Positions 62,600 through 64,000 of a DNA stretch of 64,000 nucleotides are shown here, piece by piece (position 1 is the first letter of the stretch; each line of letters begins with the position of its first letter). The translations under genes and the position numbers were made by a program. Below the pieces are notes generated by a model that was not told the DNA's origin, did no database searches, and saw only the letters and a program-made list of their open reading frames with translations. Source of the DNA: Galliscardovia ingluviei (GTDB taxonomy: Bacteria > Actinomycetota > Actinomycetes > Actinomycetales > Bifidobacteriaceae); the NCBI RefSeq assembly GCF_014635685.1, contig NZ_BMDH01000001.1, forward strand, positions 744,001-808,000, written 5' to 3'.

Positions 62600-64000
62600 C
62601 TATGCCCTTGCCTGAGCTGTGAGCTGAGCAAGTGCTTCATCAATCTTGGTCACATCTTGACCGCCGCCTTGTGCAAAATCAGGACGACCACCACCGCCAC
62701 CGCCAAGTACCTTGGAAGCAGTGCGTACCAAGTCACCAGCCTTAAGACCAGCATCGCGTCCTGCATTATTAACAGCAACAATAATAACAGGCTTACCACT
62801 TTCGCTTTCACCGCACAATGCCACAACCGTTGGCTTTGCTTCTCCTAAGCGATCGCGCATATCTTGTACGGCCTTGCGCAAGGCATCATCAGATCCGTAA
62901 CGACCAACATTTGCTGTAGCGACAATAACAGCTTCTTGCTGCGTGCGAGCTTGGTCAAACAGTGATGCAACTTTATCTAACAACGCCTGCTCATGCAACT
63001 GTGCCAAGCGATGATCAGATTCCTTCAACTTAGCAAGCAAGGCATCCACACGTGCTGCAAGCTCGTCTGGACGAGCACCTAATACATCAGAAAGCTGAGA
63101 CACTAGCGCATGCTCGCGAGCATTAAACTCATAGGCACCTTGACCTACAACAGCATCAACACGGCGCACACCAGAGCCGATTGAAGATTCGCTCATAATG
63201 CTCACGGCACCAATCTTGCCGACATGATCGACGTGAGTACCACCGCACAGCTCGCGGCTCCAGCCATCTTCACCAATAGAAACTACACGTACAATATCGC
63301 CGTATTTCTCACCAAACAAATGCATTGCCCCAAGAGCAATAGCATCATCAAATTTCATTTCCGTTGTAGTTACTGCAAGATTGTCACGCAAGCGATCATT
63401 AACACGCTCTTCAACAGCATTGATCGCATCCTTAGAGGGAGCAGACGACCACTGGAAGTCAAAACGCAAGCGATTTGGTGCATCTTCAGAACCACGCTGG
63501 GTAGCCTGTGGACCAAGTTCTTCTTGCAAAGCCTTATGTACCATATGCGTTGCGGTATGAGAACGAGCAATAGCACCACGGCGAGCCAAATCAATATTGG
63601 CACTTGCTTCGCTACCAACAACCAGTGTACCTTCAGTGAGACGGCATTGATGCACAATAAGATCTTTAATAGGCTTCTGCACATCATCAACTTCAAGAAC
63701 AGCGCCGTCGTCAGTTAAAATCTCACCTTGATCAGCAAGCTGACCGCCTGCCTCTGCGTAGAATGGTGTGCGATCCAAAATAACTTCTACAGTAGCAGGG
63801 GCACTTACTGCGCTCACAGCGCCCTTACCCTCTTGCATAATGCCAATCACACGAGCGCGTGAAGACATCTGTGTATAGCCAAGGAAGTCGATTGGAGCTT
63901 CCAAAGTCTTCTTAAAGTCATCATAAACCGACAGATCCACGTTATGACGCTTCTTTAACGCATCTTGACGTGCACGAGACTTTTGCTCAGCCATCAGCTC
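62600..64000 (-). CDS. alaS: Alanyl-tRNA synthetase (C-terminal part)
   Basis: The frame stays open to the last base of the window, so the gene starts beyond it; about 466 residues are present. They comprise the end of the catalytic/tRNA-recognition part, the editing domain with zinc ligands HTATH and CGGTH (in [12 protein letters not shown]), and the C-terminal DHHA1 domain with [15 protein letters not shown]. This charges tRNA-Ala and removes mischarged Ser/Gly. It leads the conserved alaS-ruvX-mltG group. Confidence 0.96.
   Translation of the reverse strand, partial: ELMAEQKSRARQDALKKRHNVDLSVYDDFKKTLEAPIDFLGYTQMSSRARVIGIMQEGKGAVSAVSAPATVEVILDRTPFYAEAGGQLADQGEILTDDGAVLEVDDVQKPIKDLIVHQCRLTEGTLVVGSEASANIDLARRGAIARSHTATHMVHKALQEELGPQATQRGSEDAPNRLRFDFQWSSAPSKDAINAVEERVNDRLRDNLAVTTTEMKFDDAIALGAMHLFGEKYGDIVRVVSIGEDGWSRELCGGTHVDHVGKIGAVSIMSESSIGSGVRRVDAVVGQGAYEFNAREHALVSQLSDVLGARPDELAARVDALLAKLKESDHRLAQLHEQALLDKVASLFDQARTQQEAVIVATANVGRYGSDDALRKAVQDMRDRLGEAKPTVVALCGESESGKPVIIVAVNNAGRDAGLKAGDLVRTASKVLGGGGGGRPDFAQGGGQDVTKIDEALAQLTAQARA

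Noticed and set aside
1-64000. Window begins GAGCTG and ends CAGCTC, as if inverted termini
   Set aside because: Six bases at arbitrary cut points match by chance; both ends lie inside open coding frames.

Overview
The window is a stretch of core chromosome from an actinobacterium of the family Bifidobacteriaceae. Four things point there: the gene neighbourhoods (rpsT/lepA/hemW; rsmE-HIT-phoH-ybeY-CNNM-era; sufBDC-SUT; alaS-ruvX-mltG next to aroC-aroKB-aroQ), the fused aroKB gene, the actinobacterial-type glycogen genes glgA and glgC, and the frequent GTG/TTG starts behind strong AAGGAGG sites. The DNA is clearly more AT-rich than most Bifidobacterium species, so a low-GC relative of the Gardnerella/Alloscardovia kind seems likely. 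The species cannot be settled from this sequence. About 45 protein genes and one tRNA (Leu, anticodon GAG) cover almost everything, no gene-free stretch exceeds 300 bp, and there is no CRISPR array, phage, transposase or rRNA operon.

Layout. 1-6.3 kb: end of a Na+/H+ antiporter gene, glnE (control of glutamine synthetase), a SixA-like phosphatase and trmI (tRNA m1A58). 6.3-10.8 kb: a TetR regulator followed by a two-gene heterodimeric ABC exporter, with a perfect 24-bp palindrome at the regulator start. 10.8-13.9 kb: an orphan ABC ATPase, glgA and a small membrane protein. 13.9-20.1 kb: gltB-gltD glutamate synthase. 20.2-24.8 kb: lepA-hemW divergent from rpsT, then a TRIC-type channel. 24.8-28.9 kb: a gluconate module (gntK-gntP-gnd) with a divergent GntR/FCD regulator and a very readable promoter/operator region. 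29-34.2 kb: ilvE, rplY (L25) and a split proton-translocating transhydrogenase (pntA in two genes, then pntB).

34.4-43.6 kb: a long-chain acyl-CoA ligase, a Gfo/Idh oxidoreductase, and the ribosome-maturation group era, CNNM/CorC, ybeY, phoH, HIT, rsmE. 43.6-46.2 kb: tRNA-Leu with promoter and terminator, a SpoU-type RNA methyltransferase and glgC. 46.3-52.9 kb: the SUF iron-sulfur operon (sufB-D-C-S-U-T in transcription order), which would supply clusters to Fe-S enzymes such as GltBD and HemW. 52.9-60.1 kb: pyrG, an LTA-synthase-like membrane sulfatase-fold protein, and aroC-aroKB-aroQ of the shikimate pathway. 60.2-64 kb: a stand-alone A24 prepilin-type peptidase, then mltG, ruvX and the 3' part of alaS.

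I found no wholly new system. The points most worth a second look are regulatory or architectural: the gnt divergent promoter with paired AAGTAnTACTT operators, a perfect CRP-type palindrome upstream of sufB, two 17-bp tandem duplications bracketing sufS-U-T, the TetR operator covering the regulator's presumed start codon, low-complexity insertions in TrmI, SufU, RuvX and PhoH, and an inverted A24 peptidase where aroE would be expected.
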